NCBI GenBank assembly: GCA_026122225.1
Contig: JANEZZ010002067.1
Coordinates: 248,001 to 312,000 of the forward strand
Reading direction: 5' to 3'
Source of the DNA: Heloderma charlesbogerti
Taxonomy: Eukaryota; Chordata; Lepidosauria; Squamata; Helodermatidae
Length of the DNA stretch: 64,000 nucleotides
Shown here: in pieces, positions 10,151-22,137 of the stretch
Layout of the letters: every line of letters starts with the position of its first letter
Position numbering within the stretch: the first letter of the stretch is position 1
The notes under the pieces: generated by a model
Told to the model about the DNA's origin: nothing
The model's database searches: none
The model's input: only the letters and a program-made list of their open reading frames with translations
Program-made: the position numbers and the translations under genes

Positions 10151-10766
10151 TTCTAAGGATGGAGACTCCATATAATATTGAACTACAACTCCCATGATCC
10201 CTGACAGACTTAGGAGGATTGGGCTGCAAGAGATGGTATTCTTTTGCAGTAAATTCCTTCTTATTCTCCTGCACATCCAAAAGACAATTAGAGCCTCTTC
10301 ACCAGTCATCTGAGGACAGCTGGGACATCTTTGAGGCAGGGAAGATACCAAAGTTCCCTTTTGAATGAGTTGGCCATTTTTATTTTTTGCAAAATTCCCG
10401 TGGTAAACATAATATACTTTGCATCTCACATAGATGATAGACATTCTAGAAGACAGATGCTTTGATGATATTTAAACAGGATTTGAACTAGAGAAGAAGA
10501 GAAAAGGGGGAGATGGAAAGACCATTTTCAATTAAAAAAAAAGATGGATTTTTTTTTTATTAAGTGAGGATAGCAGGCAGAGCAAGCAGTTATAAAACAT
10601 GTGAAATGAGTTTAAGGGTGAACATTGGGAGGAACCTCTTATCTGGTAAGGACATTCGTAGAATCTCTTCTTTAGAGGCATTCCAAGAAAACACTGAGAG
10701 AATTTGTCATGCTTGGTGAAGACAGAGGAAACCTACCCTTCAGTATAGGGACTTTGGGCAGGCCAG

Positions 10767-10905
10767 CATTCCCCAACCTCCTGCTCTCCAGATATGCTGG
10801 ACTACAATTTTCCCAGCATTCCTATCCAGCATTCCAATGCTGGCTCAGAATGATGGGAGTTGTAGTCTGAGGCATCTGGAGGGCACCAGGTTAGAGAAGG
10901 CTGAG
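10767..10905. repeat. Short hairpin repeat (CTCCAGATG/CATCTGGAG family), degraded
   Basis: The left arm has CTCCAGATATGCTGGACTAC and the right arm has GTAGTCTGAGGCATCTGGAG, around an inner ACTACAATTTTCCCAGCATT/AATGATGGGAGTTG pairing. It belongs to the same family as copies near 12526, 48930 and 55735, and looks like a small MITE. Confidence 0.65.
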
Positions 10906-11570
10906 CTAGATGATATAATTGGTTACTTCTAACTCAATTTTAAAAATAATTTTTAATGGGAGTATAGTGCTATTGAAAACTCTCTTCTTAGTTGTAAATG
11001 TTTTAGGATCACATTCTCGGATTGATTTATATTAACATGGGGTAAAGTCATATATCAGTTCATTATCTGAAAATGAGAGCCCTATCTGTGAACTGAAGAG
11101 GCCCATTGATTACCGATCTATAAAGTGTTATTTTATAATGGTTTTTTAAATGATATAATGAGATATGTTCTTTATTTCAAAGATGGCCAGCCTTTCAAAA
11201 TTAGGCTTCTGAATGGTTAAGGCTTCTGTAGAAGGCAAAATTTCAGCGGGAACAGCTTGTCCTGCCACCATGCTGCCACTATTTGAAAAGCTGTATGCTC
11301 GAATTCTATTTTCTGTATAATTAAGAGTTGAAAAGCTAGTCATTTCAGCTTTATTTCCTACACAGAAATGCTCCCTGAATGAGAGAGAGGAAAAGTAGAT
11401 GGCACATGGTGCTTAGGATCTAGCAATAATCAGAGAACATGTTTAAATAGGTCCTGGTCACCAAAGTTCATAATTATTTGATTTATAGATGAATTGTGTT
11501 AGCCTGTAATGCTTGGTTGATATGGGAGCCAAGCACTGTCCCTCAATGTTCTTTTCTCGCTTGGCACAGT

Positions 11571-11958
11571 TAGAGATGTATGAGGATTTCGTTTCAGTTC
11601 TAAAAACAGCCAAACAGCTCATGAATGTGAACAGGAATGCAATCGTATTTTGTGGGGGAAGCTCACATATTCGAGCTTGTGATAACTTTTTTTTTAAAAA
11701 AATGCACACTTTGAAATGCACTTTTTTTCTCTTTTCTTTTTAAAGACAGTTTTCATGCTTTGATCAATGGGGGGAAAGAGCACATTTGGGTGCATACTTT
11801 AAAAAATGCACCTTTCTCCTATTTGAAAATGCACAGTTTTCCTGTTCATAGAAAAAAGAGACACTCACATTTGGGAATGAGAATGAGGCAAACCAAGCAT
11901 TGTGGTGGAAAATGGAGAACCTTGACGAGCTTGAACATCACTCATTCCCCCATCCCTA
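11571..11958. mobile_element. Old hAT-type MITE candidate
   Basis: The 388-bp unit starts TAGAGATGTATGAGG and ends CCCCCATCCCTA. Its flanking octamers GGCACAGT (11563-11570) and TGCATAGT (11959-11966) match at 6 of 8 positions, consistent with a decayed 8-bp duplication. The interior is rich in TGCACATTTT-like words, unlike the hairpin-array family. Confidence 0.45.
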
Positions 11959-12525
11959 TGCATAGTTAAACGCGCCTCAGACGTATCCCTCCCAAAGCTT
12001 CCTAGCCCATCCTACTGAGTCCGGAAGCATTGGGAACTACATTTCCCAAGGGTCCCTGTCCGGGTGACAATGGATGCTCCAGTGAGCATGCTCAGGAACA
12101 TCTTTTGACATCAGTATGCAAGGGATATGTCACTCCAAATGCTTCCTGGGTGAATGCATGAGCTAAGGAACATTTGGGCCTACGTGTACCAGGCATATTT
12201 ACTATTCCAAGCTGGAAAAGAACTTTGAGGGGTAGTGCTTGCCTCACATATGAACCAACCATTATGAGAGGACAAACTTCACCTACAAATCAAAGAATTA
12301 TGAACTTCATTTCATATCCCAAGCTGGAGCACTTCCATTGTGTGTGTGTGACTGTGTGAGTGTGAGTAGTGATATACTATGCATTTCAGCCTGCTCAGTA
12401 GCAATTGCTTTGAAATGGCATCCAGGCCTTAAGCCTGAGGCCTCTACTGCCAGGAGGCATTTTTGTTGCCATTCCTTCCAAGAGATTATGTTTGGGAAAC
12501 AGGGCAGTAAGAAGCCTGCAGAGCA

Positions 12526-12668
12526 AGGGTGGGGAATCTGTGCCCCCCCAGTCCAGATGCTCTTGGACTGCAACTCCCATGTGCCCTAGCAAGCAAAACC
12601 AATGGTGAGGGGGAGTTGTAGGCCAACAACATCTGGAGGGCCAACAACATGTTCATCGTCCCTGTTGT
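12526..12668. repeat. Short hairpin repeat (CCAGATG/CATCTGGAGG family)
   Basis: The left arm GTCCAGATGCTCTTGGACTG and right arm CCAACAACATCTGGAGGGCC flank an inner CAACTCCCATG/GGGAGTTG stem. It is the same short palindromic repeat as at 10767 and 48930. Confidence 0.7.
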
Positions 12669-13695
12669 AGAGAGTTGGTAGGCCCTCAGGCCCTTCCCCT
12701 TCTGACATCAACGGAGCATGACAGAGACATAGTTCAGAACTGGGCTGAGCTTAAACAAGTTAATTTCAGCTTGACCCAAACTGAGCCTAAATTAGCACAG
12801 CTGAAATTAGCTATTTTGCACATGTGTGTGTGTGTGTGAGTTCTGTCATCACTATTTTCATGAAAGTTTCTTTTTGGGTTATAAATAGCAACATTTACTC
12901 TATGCATTACACAAACACAATGAACAGTCATATCTTTCGAGCTGAATTTAAACATTCTGTCTTATTATTTAAATGCATAGATGTTTAAAAATATAGACCA
13001 CTTTTCTGACAACAACAAAATCTGTGACTGCACTAGAAAAAAAAGGGAGTGAGGCATAGAATGAGCAAAGTGTAGTTTGGGTGGGGATGAGGCTTGTCCC
13101 ATGAGTTAGATTTTGGAAACAGTATATTTCCCCATAATCCTCTGATCCCAAACATCTTTTCTCTTAAGAAACTGCAATATATTTTGAAGTTAACTTTCAA
13201 GTAAGCATGCTTAGGATTTCAGCTTTATTTTCCACTTTCTGATTCAGATATAATTTCCAGGTGTGTGTCTTTTTTCTGACTAAGATTTACACATCCCCCA
13301 TTGTCTGTTTCCACTATCCATTTAGCACCCAGAACATACTCAGAGGCACCCATATGCTACAAGCTCCATGATCCCCAAACATGTTCTGAGGGCCACAATT
13401 CCAACCTCCTAGCACGTACCATTATTAATTTAGTTATTTGGACTCCCCTTTCCAAGAATTTCTCAAGGCACCTAACTATAATTCCTAATTAGACAAATTA
13501 ACACCTAAAAAACAACAACCCCAAGGCTATATAATTCCTTAATACAATGTTCAATAAGACAATCTAAACGCTGCAAATCTATAGAAGATATATTACAAAT
13601 CTTTAAAAGACCTTCTCTCCTCCACCTGCTTCCTCTGAACACTTCCACCACTGCAACCCTTTCTCCTCACTTCTGCTGCTGAATCTCTCCATCCC

Positions 13696-13982
13696 TAGGG
13701 TACCCCTGTGTTGTGCGTTACAGAGGACAGTCCTTTATTTAAAGAGTTGTCAGAGGACAATCCTCTATTTGAAAATGTCCTCTTTTTAAATGGCTGCCCG
13801 AGTCCAGTTTAATGATAGAGAACCATAAGAAGAGACAGCAGCAGAGGCCTTGAAGTTGCCCATCAACAGTTCTCACCAGATCAGCAGGATGAGCAGGCAC
13901 ACAGATCACTTGGTCATAGTCTTCCCCACTATGATGGTATGTACTGTATTTCTATTTAAATTATAGTAATTAGTTCTAAATG
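13696..13982 (+). repeat. Unnamed interspersed repeat, copy 1 (second copy at 58689)
   Basis: This ~290-bp block shares order and wording with 58689-58902. It starts TAGGGTACCCCTG, continues with AGAGGACAGTCCT, GAGAACC, TTGCCCATCAACAG, GCACACAGATCA and CCCACTATG, and closes with TATTTCTATTTAAAT followed by AGTAATTA. I do not recognise the family. No coding frame is shared. Confidence 0.65.
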
Positions 13983-15103
13983 TGCATCTCTCTCTCTGCC
14001 TTCTTTTTTCCTTTTTTTGGGTGATGCAGGTCTTCCTTGATGGTGATGCGTTAGTGGTACCCTACCCTTCTTGGGCAGACACATTTGCAGGTTGGATGTG
14101 CAGTTGCTGAAATAGATGAATGGAGGCCCTAAAAATGCTCCACCTCAAAAAGGGAAGAGGTGGTGGGAGGACTATGGAAGGTGAGAGGGAGTGCATTGGG
14201 ATGCGATGGGAAAAGGCCATGGGGAGAGCTGAATGTCAGTGGCCTGGAGTCTGTTGGCTCCCTTCCAGCTTGAAAGTTCTCTTCCCTCCCCCAGATCTAT
14301 CAACATCAGACAGACGTGATTCCATGGAGAGTTGTTCTTCATATATATTGATAATAATGATGATGATGATAATGATAATGATGATGATAATAAGTACCTT
14401 GAGTATGTGAAAAGCACCTTTCCTTCAAGTAACCAAAGAGATCCAGCAATGAGGTGGGGCAGGGGGGAAGCTGTTTGTGTGTGTGTGTTGAGGTGGAGGT
14501 GGTTTGGCCTCTCCTCTTGCCCCTTCTCTGACAAGACTTAAAATGTCTGACAGCAGAGAAAGTGAGATGAAACCATGCAATGATTAGTAATATTCAACAG
14601 TAAGATTAATACAACCAGCAGCAATACACAGCCCCTCCAAGTTTCCTCAGTGATCTTGGTGGGATTTTAATTTAAGTTGAGTTCCTGGTGAAATAATTAA
14701 GGACCAACAAAGTAATATTTTCCTTGGTGGGTCAATAGTTTGCCCCCTCTAATGAACGTGAAAATTCTGCCACAGAATCAAATCAATGCAGGTAGAAACA
14801 GACTGGGGAAACAGAAAGTTAAAACAGAGATATCTGTCACTTGCTTTTTGAGCCAGCTGGTGTTTCCACCAATTTAATACTAGAGGCCAAATTACTTGTG
14901 CTCCACCAGAAAGACAAGTGGAAAAGTGGGATCTGTGAAGTAAATTTCCCCATTGTGTAACAGTTACAGAGACATTTGTGGGAAATCACTTTGAGCTGAT
15001 CCTCAGTGAAAATATCTGCTTTTCTAGGTGGCCAAAGGGTTATATTATGAAGACAAAAAAAAAGGAAAACCGGCTCAGACTCCGTCAACAACAGATTTTT
15101 TTC

Positions 15104-15104
<1 letters not shown>

Positions 15105-15153
<49 letters not shown>

Positions 15154-15167
15154 ATCTATCTATCTAT
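15105..15167. repeat. (CTAT)n microsatellite
   Basis: About 15 tandem CTAT units with one TATA interruption. Related TATC units resume at 16990-17012 on the other side of the CR1 element, so the two tracts may be one locus split by the LINE. Confidence 0.95.
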
Positions 15168-16993
15168 GAGCTGAGGTTAGCAAGGGATGCTAAAAACAAC
15201 AAAAAGGCTTTCTTCAGCTACGTGCATAGTAAAAGGCAGAGGAAAGAAATGGTGGTTCAGCTATTAAATAAGGATGGCAAAATGATAACAGATGACAAAG
15301 AAAAGGCAGAGGTGCTCAATTCCTACTTTGGCTCAGTCTTCTCCCAAAAGAGGGTCTATGACCCCCCTGGCAAAGGCAAAGTACAGGCTGAAGGGGCAGG
15401 ATTGCAGCTTGAGATCGATAGGCATATGGTCAAGGAACACCTAATTCCTTTGAATGAGTTCAGATCTCCAGGGCCAGATGAACTGCATCCTAGAGTAATA
15501 AAGGAACTGGCGGAAGAACTCTCAGAACTGCTGTCTATTCTCTTTGAGAAATCATGGAGGACGGGGGAAGTGCCAGATGACTGGAGGAGGCTAACGTTGT
15601 CCCTATCTTCAAAAAGGGTAAAAAGGAGGAACCTGGGAACTACAGACCAGTCAGTCTGACATCAATCCCTGGGAAAATTCTGGAGCAGATGATAAAGGAA
15701 TCCATCTGGAAGCACCTTGACAACAATGCCGTGATTACTCGAAGCCAACATGGATTTGTCAAAAACAAGTCCTGCCAGACAAATCTGATCTCATTTTTTG
15801 ATCAAGTCACCTCCCTTGTAGACCGGGGGAATGCTGTGGACATCATATACCTCGACTTCAGCAAAGCTTTCGACAAAGTGCCCCATGATAACCTGATGAG
15901 CAAACTAGCTCAAAGTGGGCTAGATGAACAATGATCCGGTGGATCCACAGTTGGCTACAGAATCGGACTCCAAGAGTGCTTATCAATGGGACCTTCTCAA
16001 ACTGGGGAGAGGTAACGAGTGGGGTACCGCAGGGCTCAGTCCTGGGACCAGTGCTCTTCAACATCTTTATTAATGACTTGGAGGAGGAGGTGCAGGGAAT
16101 GCTGATCACATTTGCAGATGACACCAAATTGGGCAGGATAGCTAATACCTAGGAAGACAGAAACAAAATTCAAAGTGATCTTGATAGATTGGAGCCCTGG
16201 GCAGAAAACAACAGAATGACTTTTAATAGGGATAAATGCCAAGTTCTGCACCTAGGTAAAAGAAACCAAATATACAGTTACAAGATGGGGGATACGTGGC
16301 TCAACCACACTACAAGCGAGAAGGATCTTGGAATTGTTGTTGATCACAAGCTGAATATGAGCCAACAATGTGATGTGGCTGCAAATGCTCTTTTGGGCTG
16401 CATTAATAGAAGCATAGCTTCCAAATCCCGGGAAGTACTAGTTCCCCTCTACTCAGCACTGGTTAGGCCTCATCTGGAGTACTGTGTCCAGTTCTGGGCA
16501 CCGCACTTTAAGAAGGATGCAGACAAACTGGAGAGGGTTCAGAGGAGGGCAACAAAGATGATCAGGGGACTGGAAACAAAGCCCTATGAAGAGAGACTGA
16601 AAGAACTGGGCATGTTTAGCCTTGAGAAGAGAAGACTGAGGGGAGATATGATAGCACTCTCCAAGTACTTGAAAGGTTGTCACAGAGAAGAAGGTCAGGA
16701 TCTCTTCTTGATCATCCCGGAGTGCAGGACACGGAATAATGGGCTCAAGTTACAGGAAGCCAGATTCCAGCTGAACATCAGGAAAAACGTCCTGACTGTA
16801 AGAGCAATACGGCAATGGAACCAATTACCTGGGGAGGTGGTGGGCTCTCCCACACTGGAGGCCTTCAAGACGAGGCTGGACAGCCATTTGTCAGGGATGC
16901 TCTGACTTGGATTCCTGCATTGAGCAGGGGGTTGTACTCGATGGCCTTGTAGGCCCCTTCCAACCCTACTATTCTATGATTCTATGATTCTAT
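15168..16993 (+). mobile_element. CR1 LINE, 5'-truncated, open frames broken
   Basis: Translation begins in the linker before the RT (ELRLARDAKNNKKAFFSYV). RT blocks follow: FRSPGPDELHPRVIKELAEE (about 15460-15520), HGFVKNKSC (15750), YLDFSKAFDKVPHD (15848-15890), [20 protein letters not shown] (about 16021-16080) and the catalytic FADDT near 16110. A C-terminal region HLEYCVQFWAPHFKKDADKL lies near 16469-16530. A frameshift near 15590, another near 15930 and a stop near 16150 break the frame. The 3' end is the diagnostic CR1 tail with repeated ATTCTATG units (about 16971-16993). It is dead and non-autonomous. Confidence 0.92.
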
Positions 16994-17368
16994 CTATCTA
17001 TCTCTATCTATCAAATGAATAAATTCACAAAAAGTGAGTGAACCCGATTGGTGCAACAATGAAATAACTGGATTTATTTTGCTTCCAGAATTCTCTTCAG
17101 CACACTTCGTTATGAATTCTGATATCACCTATTCGTCAAACAATTGAATATTTGGCAAGTATTTGCTCGTATTGACTGCCAGTATTTGAAGAGGAATAAG
17201 CTTGATTTTAAAGGAAATCATGGATATAGTGGGCATTACAGAAACCTGGTGGAGCAGAGAGAACCAGTGGGATACAGTCATCTCTGGATAGGAAGGACAG
17301 GGAAGGGCATACCGTGGTAGCTGTTGCCCTGTAAGTCAAAGAAGGCATAGTGTCAAGCGGACTAGAAC

Positions 17369-18371
17369 TAGGGATGGTGGAGAATTTCTCCATGAATCTC
17401 TGGGAGATTCACCCCCGAAATCGGTGGTGAAATTCTCCGCCCCCGGCTCCCCCCCGGGATGGGACTTACCGAATTTCACCCCCGAAATTGGAGGTGAAAT
17501 TCTCCACCCCCCCGCCCCCCCCCGGGATGGGACTTACCTCCTTCGAATGTCCCTCTCGGTGGTGGGTCCCGGCTGCGTTTTGGCGGCGTTTTGGTGGGGG
17601 CGGGGGCGGCGGCCGGTCTTCCAGCCGGCTGCCGCCGCCGCCATTACAAAGTAAAGTAAAAAACAAAACAAAACACGTGATAGGCTACGTAACGATTTAC
17701 GTAGCCTATCACAGCTAGATTTTCAAAGTCAGCCGTGATAGGCTACGTAAATCTTTACGTAGACTATCACGGGTGACTTTGAAAAAAAAAAAAAGCGTGT
17801 ACGCAAATGGCGGCGCCCATGGGCACTGCCATTTGTGTTCCTTATTTGGGCAGGGGTAGTCTATGTAAAGATTTACGTAGACTACTGTGAAAATAAGGGC
17901 AACGCTATTTGCGTTGCCCTTATTTTCGCTGTAGTCTACGTACATCTTTACGTAGACTACCCCTGCCCAAACAAGGAACGCAAATGATGGCGCCCATGGG
18001 CGCCGCCATTTGCGTACATGCTTTTTTTTTTTTTTTCAAATTCACCCGTGATAGGCTACATAAAGATTTACATAGCCTATCATGGCTGACTTTGAAAATC
18101 TAGCCGTGATAGGCTACGTAAAATATTACGTAGCCTATCATGTGGTTTTTTTTTATTTACTTTTTTTATTTCATGGCCGGGGAGACGGGGCGCTCCCCCC
18201 CGGCCTGAATTTCGGTGACGAGGGATGGGGCGCCTCCCCCCTGGCCTGAATTTCGGCCGGGAGGGGTGGGGCGCCTCCCCCCGCCAAGAACACTGGGGGG
18301 AGAACCGAAGCGCCTCCCCCCCACCACGAAGAAAGCTGCGGGACCAGGTAAGGGACTTTCGTCCATCCTTA
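17369..18371 (+). mobile_element. Hairpin-array hAT-like element 8, inside a LINE endonuclease region
   Basis: The 1003-bp element runs from TAGGGATGGTGGAGAATTTC (A) to GACTTTCGTCCATCCTTA (B), with perfect flanks ACTAGAAC (17361-17368 and 18372-18379). The A arm is duplicated: two successive copies of a unit ending GGGATGGGACTTACC occur at about 17401-17470 and 17471-17538. The core is a nearly complete mirror from about 17676 to 18142, centred near 17907, with GCAACGCTATTTGCGTTGCC at the centre. The B arm carries G/C-run tandem units at 18180-18330. Both outward donors are present (ACTTACC twice on the left, CCAGGTAAGG on the right). Confidence 0.92.
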
Positions 18372-18695
18372 ACTAGAACACCTACAAGGGATAGGCTCTT
18401 CTAGGGATGCACTGTGAGCAACAATACCAGGCTCCAAAATTAATTTAGTGCTAGGAACATGCTATCATCCCCCAGACCAGAATGCTCAGAGTGACCTTGA
18501 GATAGAAAACAAAATCAGGGAGGCCTCCAAACAGAGAGGTGTTGTAATAATGGGCGACTTCAATTACTGCCACATTGATTGGATAAATCAATCCAATCAA
18601 TGTGGAGGATTTCCAGCCACAAGAAAGAGGTTAAATTTCTAGATGCCCTAAATGATGGTGCCCTAGAACAGTTGCTCATGGAACTGACCAGAGGG

Positions 18696-19669
18696 TAGGG
18701 ATGGCGGAGAATTTCTCCCCGAAACTTCGGGGGGCCGAGCGCCAAAGTGTTCAGCCCCCCGAACAAGTTTCGGGGAGAAATTCTCCGCACCCCCCGCCCC
18801 CCGCACACCCCCCTGGGACGGGACTTACCTTTGCCAAATGTCCCTCCCGGCGGCGGGTCCGGCCGGCGGTTCGGTGGGTGTTCGTGCGGGGTGGGAGCGG
18901 CAGCCGGTCTTTTGACCGGCTGCCGCCGCCGCCGCCATTCCAATAAAAGAAAAAAACCCCAAAACGCCCCCGTGATAGGCTACATGACGATTAACGTAGC
19001 CTATCACGGCTAGATTTGCAAAGTCAGCTGTGATAGGCTACGTAAATCGTCACGTAGCCTATCACGGGTGACTTTTTTTTTTAAAAAAAGCACGTACGGA
19101 TAATGGCGGCCCCCATAGGGAGCCGCCATTCCCGTTCCTTATTTGGTCGCTGTAGTCTACGTAAAGATTTACGTAGACTACGGTGAAAATAAGGGCAACG
19201 CTATTTGCGTTGCCCTTATTTTCGCTGTAGTCTACGTAAAGATTTACGTAGACTACAGAGACCAAATAAGGAACGCGAATGGCGGCTCCCTATGGGGGCC
19301 GCCATTAGCGTACGTGCTTCTTTTTTTTTTTAAGTCACCCGTGATAGGCTTTGTGACGATTAACGTAGCCTATCACAGCTGACTTTGCAGATCTAGCCGT
19401 GATAGGCTACGTTAATCGTCACGTAGCCTATCACGGGGGCGTTTAAAAAAACAACAAAAAACTTTCGCAGCCGGGCAAGGCAGGAAGCCTCCTCCCCGGC
19501 CTGAATTTCAGCCGGGCAAGGCGGGAAGCCTCCCCCCAGCCTGAATTTCGGCCGGGCGAGGCAGGAAGCCTCCCCCCCCAGCCTGAACTTCGCGGGGGGA
19601 GCAGCAAAGCACCTCCCCCCCACCGCAAACAAGCTTCAACGACAGGTAAGTGACTTTCGTCCAGCTCTA
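18696..19669 (+). mobile_element. Hairpin-array hAT-like element 9, most complete palindrome
   Basis: The 974-bp element has A end TAGGGATGGCGGAGAATTTC and B end ACTTTCGTCCAGCTCTA, with perfect flanks CCAGAGGG (18688-18695 and 19670-19677). The core from about 18967 to 19441 is an almost perfect inverted repeat of ~237 bp per arm centred near 19204, and each arm itself contains four hairpins. Both outward donors are present (GGACTTACCTTT near 18824; GACAGGTAAGTG near 19642). The A arm contains CCAATAAAAG near 18939, a polyadenylation-signal look-alike reading inward. It interrupts the same LINE as element 8. Confidence 0.94.
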
Positions 19670-22137
19670 CCAGAGGGGAAGTGAGCTTGGATTTAATCCT
19701 TAGTGGTGTCTCCCAGGATGTAAATGTTGTTGAACCAGTTGGAAACAGTGATCTCAGTGCTATCAGATTTTAAGTGGAAAATTGCCCAGGAAGTCCAACA
19801 CAGTCACATTTGACTTCAAAATAGGAAACTTCTCTGAAATGAGGGAACTGGTGAAATGGAAGCCAAAAGAGGTAGTCAAAAGGATTAAATCCCTTCAAAA
19901 TCCTTGGAGATTACTCAAAACCACAATAATAGAAGCCCAGCTAAACTGTATACCACAGTTTAGGACAGGTAGCAACAAGTCCAAGAGGTCGCTGGCATGG
20001 TTAACAAGCAGTGTTAAGGGAGCTATTAGAAAAAAAGAGAGCTTCTTTCAGAAAAAGGAAGTCTTGCCCAAGTGAGGAAAACAAAAGGGAGCACAAGCTT
20101 GCACAAAGACGATTCAAGCAGACAATAAGAGATGCAAAAAGCATTTTGAAGAGGATATCACGAACAACATCAAGGACAACAATAAAGAATTCTTTAAATA
20201 TATCAGAAGCAGAAACAAAGCTAGGGAGGCAGTTGGGCCACTGGATGAGAATAGAGTTAAAGGAATACTGAAGGAGGACAAGGAGATTGCAGAGCAGCTG
20301 AATGAATTCTTTTCATCCATTTTCATTGCAGAAGATATAGGACAGATACCTGTGCCTGAACTGATGTTTTCAGGAAGGGAGTCTGAGGAACTGAGGCAAA
20401 TAGTGGTGACCAAAGATGAAGTTCTCAACCTTGTTGATAAATTGAAAGCAAACAAATCACCCATCCAAAAGGGTATCCATCCTAGAGTTCTCAAAGAACT
20501 CCAATATTAAATAGCTTATCTTCTAACCAAAATATGCACCATGTCCCTAAGATCAGCCTCTATACCAGAGGACTGAAGGATGGCCAGTGTAACACCCATT
20601 TTCAAAAAGGGATCCAGGGGAGATTCAGGAAATTACAGGCTGGTTAGCTTAACGTCTGTTCCAGGTAAATTGGTTGAAGGCATTATTAAAGATAAAATTA
20701 GTAAGCATACAGAAGGACAAGCCGTGCTGAAAAAGAATCAACATGGCTTCCACAAAGGTAAGTCCTATCTCACTAACCTTTTAGAGTTCTTTGAGAGTGT
20801 CAACAAACATGTAGACAGGGTGATCCAGTAGACATTGTTTACTTGGACTTCCAAAAGGCTTTTGTCAAAGTCCCTCACCAAAGACTCCTGAGCAAACTCA
20901 GCAGTCATGGAATAAGAGGACAGGTCCTCTTATGGATCAGTAACTGGTTAAAGAACAGAAAGCAGAGAGTAGGAATAAATGGTAAATTCTCCCAATGGAG
21001 GGAAGTAAATAGTGGGATCCCACAGGGATCTGTATTAGGACCAATGCTTTTCAACCTGTTCATAAATGATCTGGAATTAGGAGTGAGCAGTGAAGTGGCC
21101 AAGTTTGCGGATGACACCAAATTATTTAGGGCGGTTAAATCAAAAAGGGATTGCAAAGAGCTCCAAAAGGATGTCTCCAAACTGGGAGAATGGGCATCTA
21201 AATGGCAAATGCGGTTCAATGTAAGCAAGTGTAAAGTGATGCACATTGGGGCAAAAAATCCCAACTTCAAGTATAACCTGATGGGATCTGAGCTAACAGT
21301 GACTGACCAGGAAAGACATCTGGGGTTGTGGTGGACAGCTCAATGAAGATGTCAACCCAGTGTGCAGCCACTGTAAAAAAGGCAAACTCCATGTTAGGCA
21401 TAATTAGAAAGGGATTGAGAATAAAACTGCCAACATCATACTGCCCCTATACAAATCTATGGTGCTATCACACTTGGAGTATTGTGTACAGTTCTGGTCA
21501 CCACACCTAAAAAAAGATATTGTAGAGCTGGAAAAGGTGCAGAAAAGGGCAACTAGAATGATCAAGGGGCTGGAGCATCTCCCCTATGAGAGAAGGTTAC
21601 AACAGTTGGGATTGTTTAGCTTGGAGAAAAGGAGGGTAAGGGGAGACATGATAGAGGTCTACAAAACTATGCATGGTGTGGAGAAAGTGGATAGGGAGAC
21701 ATTTTTCTCCCTCTCTCAAAATACTAGAATACTCAAAATACTAGGTCATCCTATGAAGCTGATTGGTGGGAGATTCAGGACAGAGAAAAGGAAGGACTTC
21801 TTCACACATTGCATAGTTAAACTACGGACTTCGCTACCACAGGAAGTAGTGATGGCCACCAATTTGGATGGCTTTAAAAGGGGGTAAGACAAATTCCTGG
21901 AGGAAAAGGCTATCAATGGCTACTAGACCTGATGGCTATGTGCTACCTCCAGTGCCAGAGGTAGTGAGCCTATGTCCGCCAGTTGCTGGGGAACATGGCT
22001 ATGAGGGTGCTGTTGCACTCATGCCCTGCTTGTGGGTTGCTCCCACCCTGGTTGACAGCGGGTTGGCCACTGTGTGAACAGAATGCTGGACTAGATAGAT
22101 CCTTGGTCTGATCCAGCAGGGCTCTTCTTATGTTAAC

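Larger units (their letters stand above)
10151..15104. other. Unassigned DNA with scattered old repeats
   Basis: No gene is recognised in this ~5-kb stretch. Degraded hairpin or interspersed repeats within it are listed separately (10767, 11571, 12526, 13696). There are short TG-rich runs near 12339-12365 and 12821-12838, and an ATG/ATA-rich low-complexity tract near 14348-14392 (ATAATGATGATGATGATAATG). Confidence 0.5.
17195..22137 (+). mobile_element. L3/CR1-like LINE, near full coding length, split by two hAT-like elements
   Basis: The coding order is preserved across the insertions. Endonuclease start MDIVGITETWWS lies near 17220. The catalytic GDFNYCHIDW lies near 18561-18590, and LDLILSGVSQDVNVVEP near 19690. 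In the RT, NYRLVSLTSVPGKLVEG is near 20630, the YLDFQKAF block near 20840, [20 protein letters not shown] near 21013 and FADDTK near 21105. The C-terminus HLEYCVQFWSPHLKKDI is near 21470. The 3' end is the squamate-typical GGTCTGATCCAGCAGGGCTC then TTCTTATGTT. Stops and frameshifts are scattered. The family placement (L3 versus another CR1-group lineage) is tentative; LINE identity is secure. Confidence 0.85.

Noticed and set aside
9498..10280. 260-codon minus-strand open frame as a novel fusion protein
   Set aside because: It joins BovB reverse transcriptase to the A arm of element 7 across the insertion junction; it is a by-product of nesting.
18403..18420. TAGGGATGCACTG as the end of a further element
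   Set aside because: It lies within the collinear LINE sequence, with no second end or duplication; a chance match.
17369..19669. CpG-island promoters of host genes
   Set aside because: The GC-rich, CpG-rich patches coincide exactly with the transposon boundaries.
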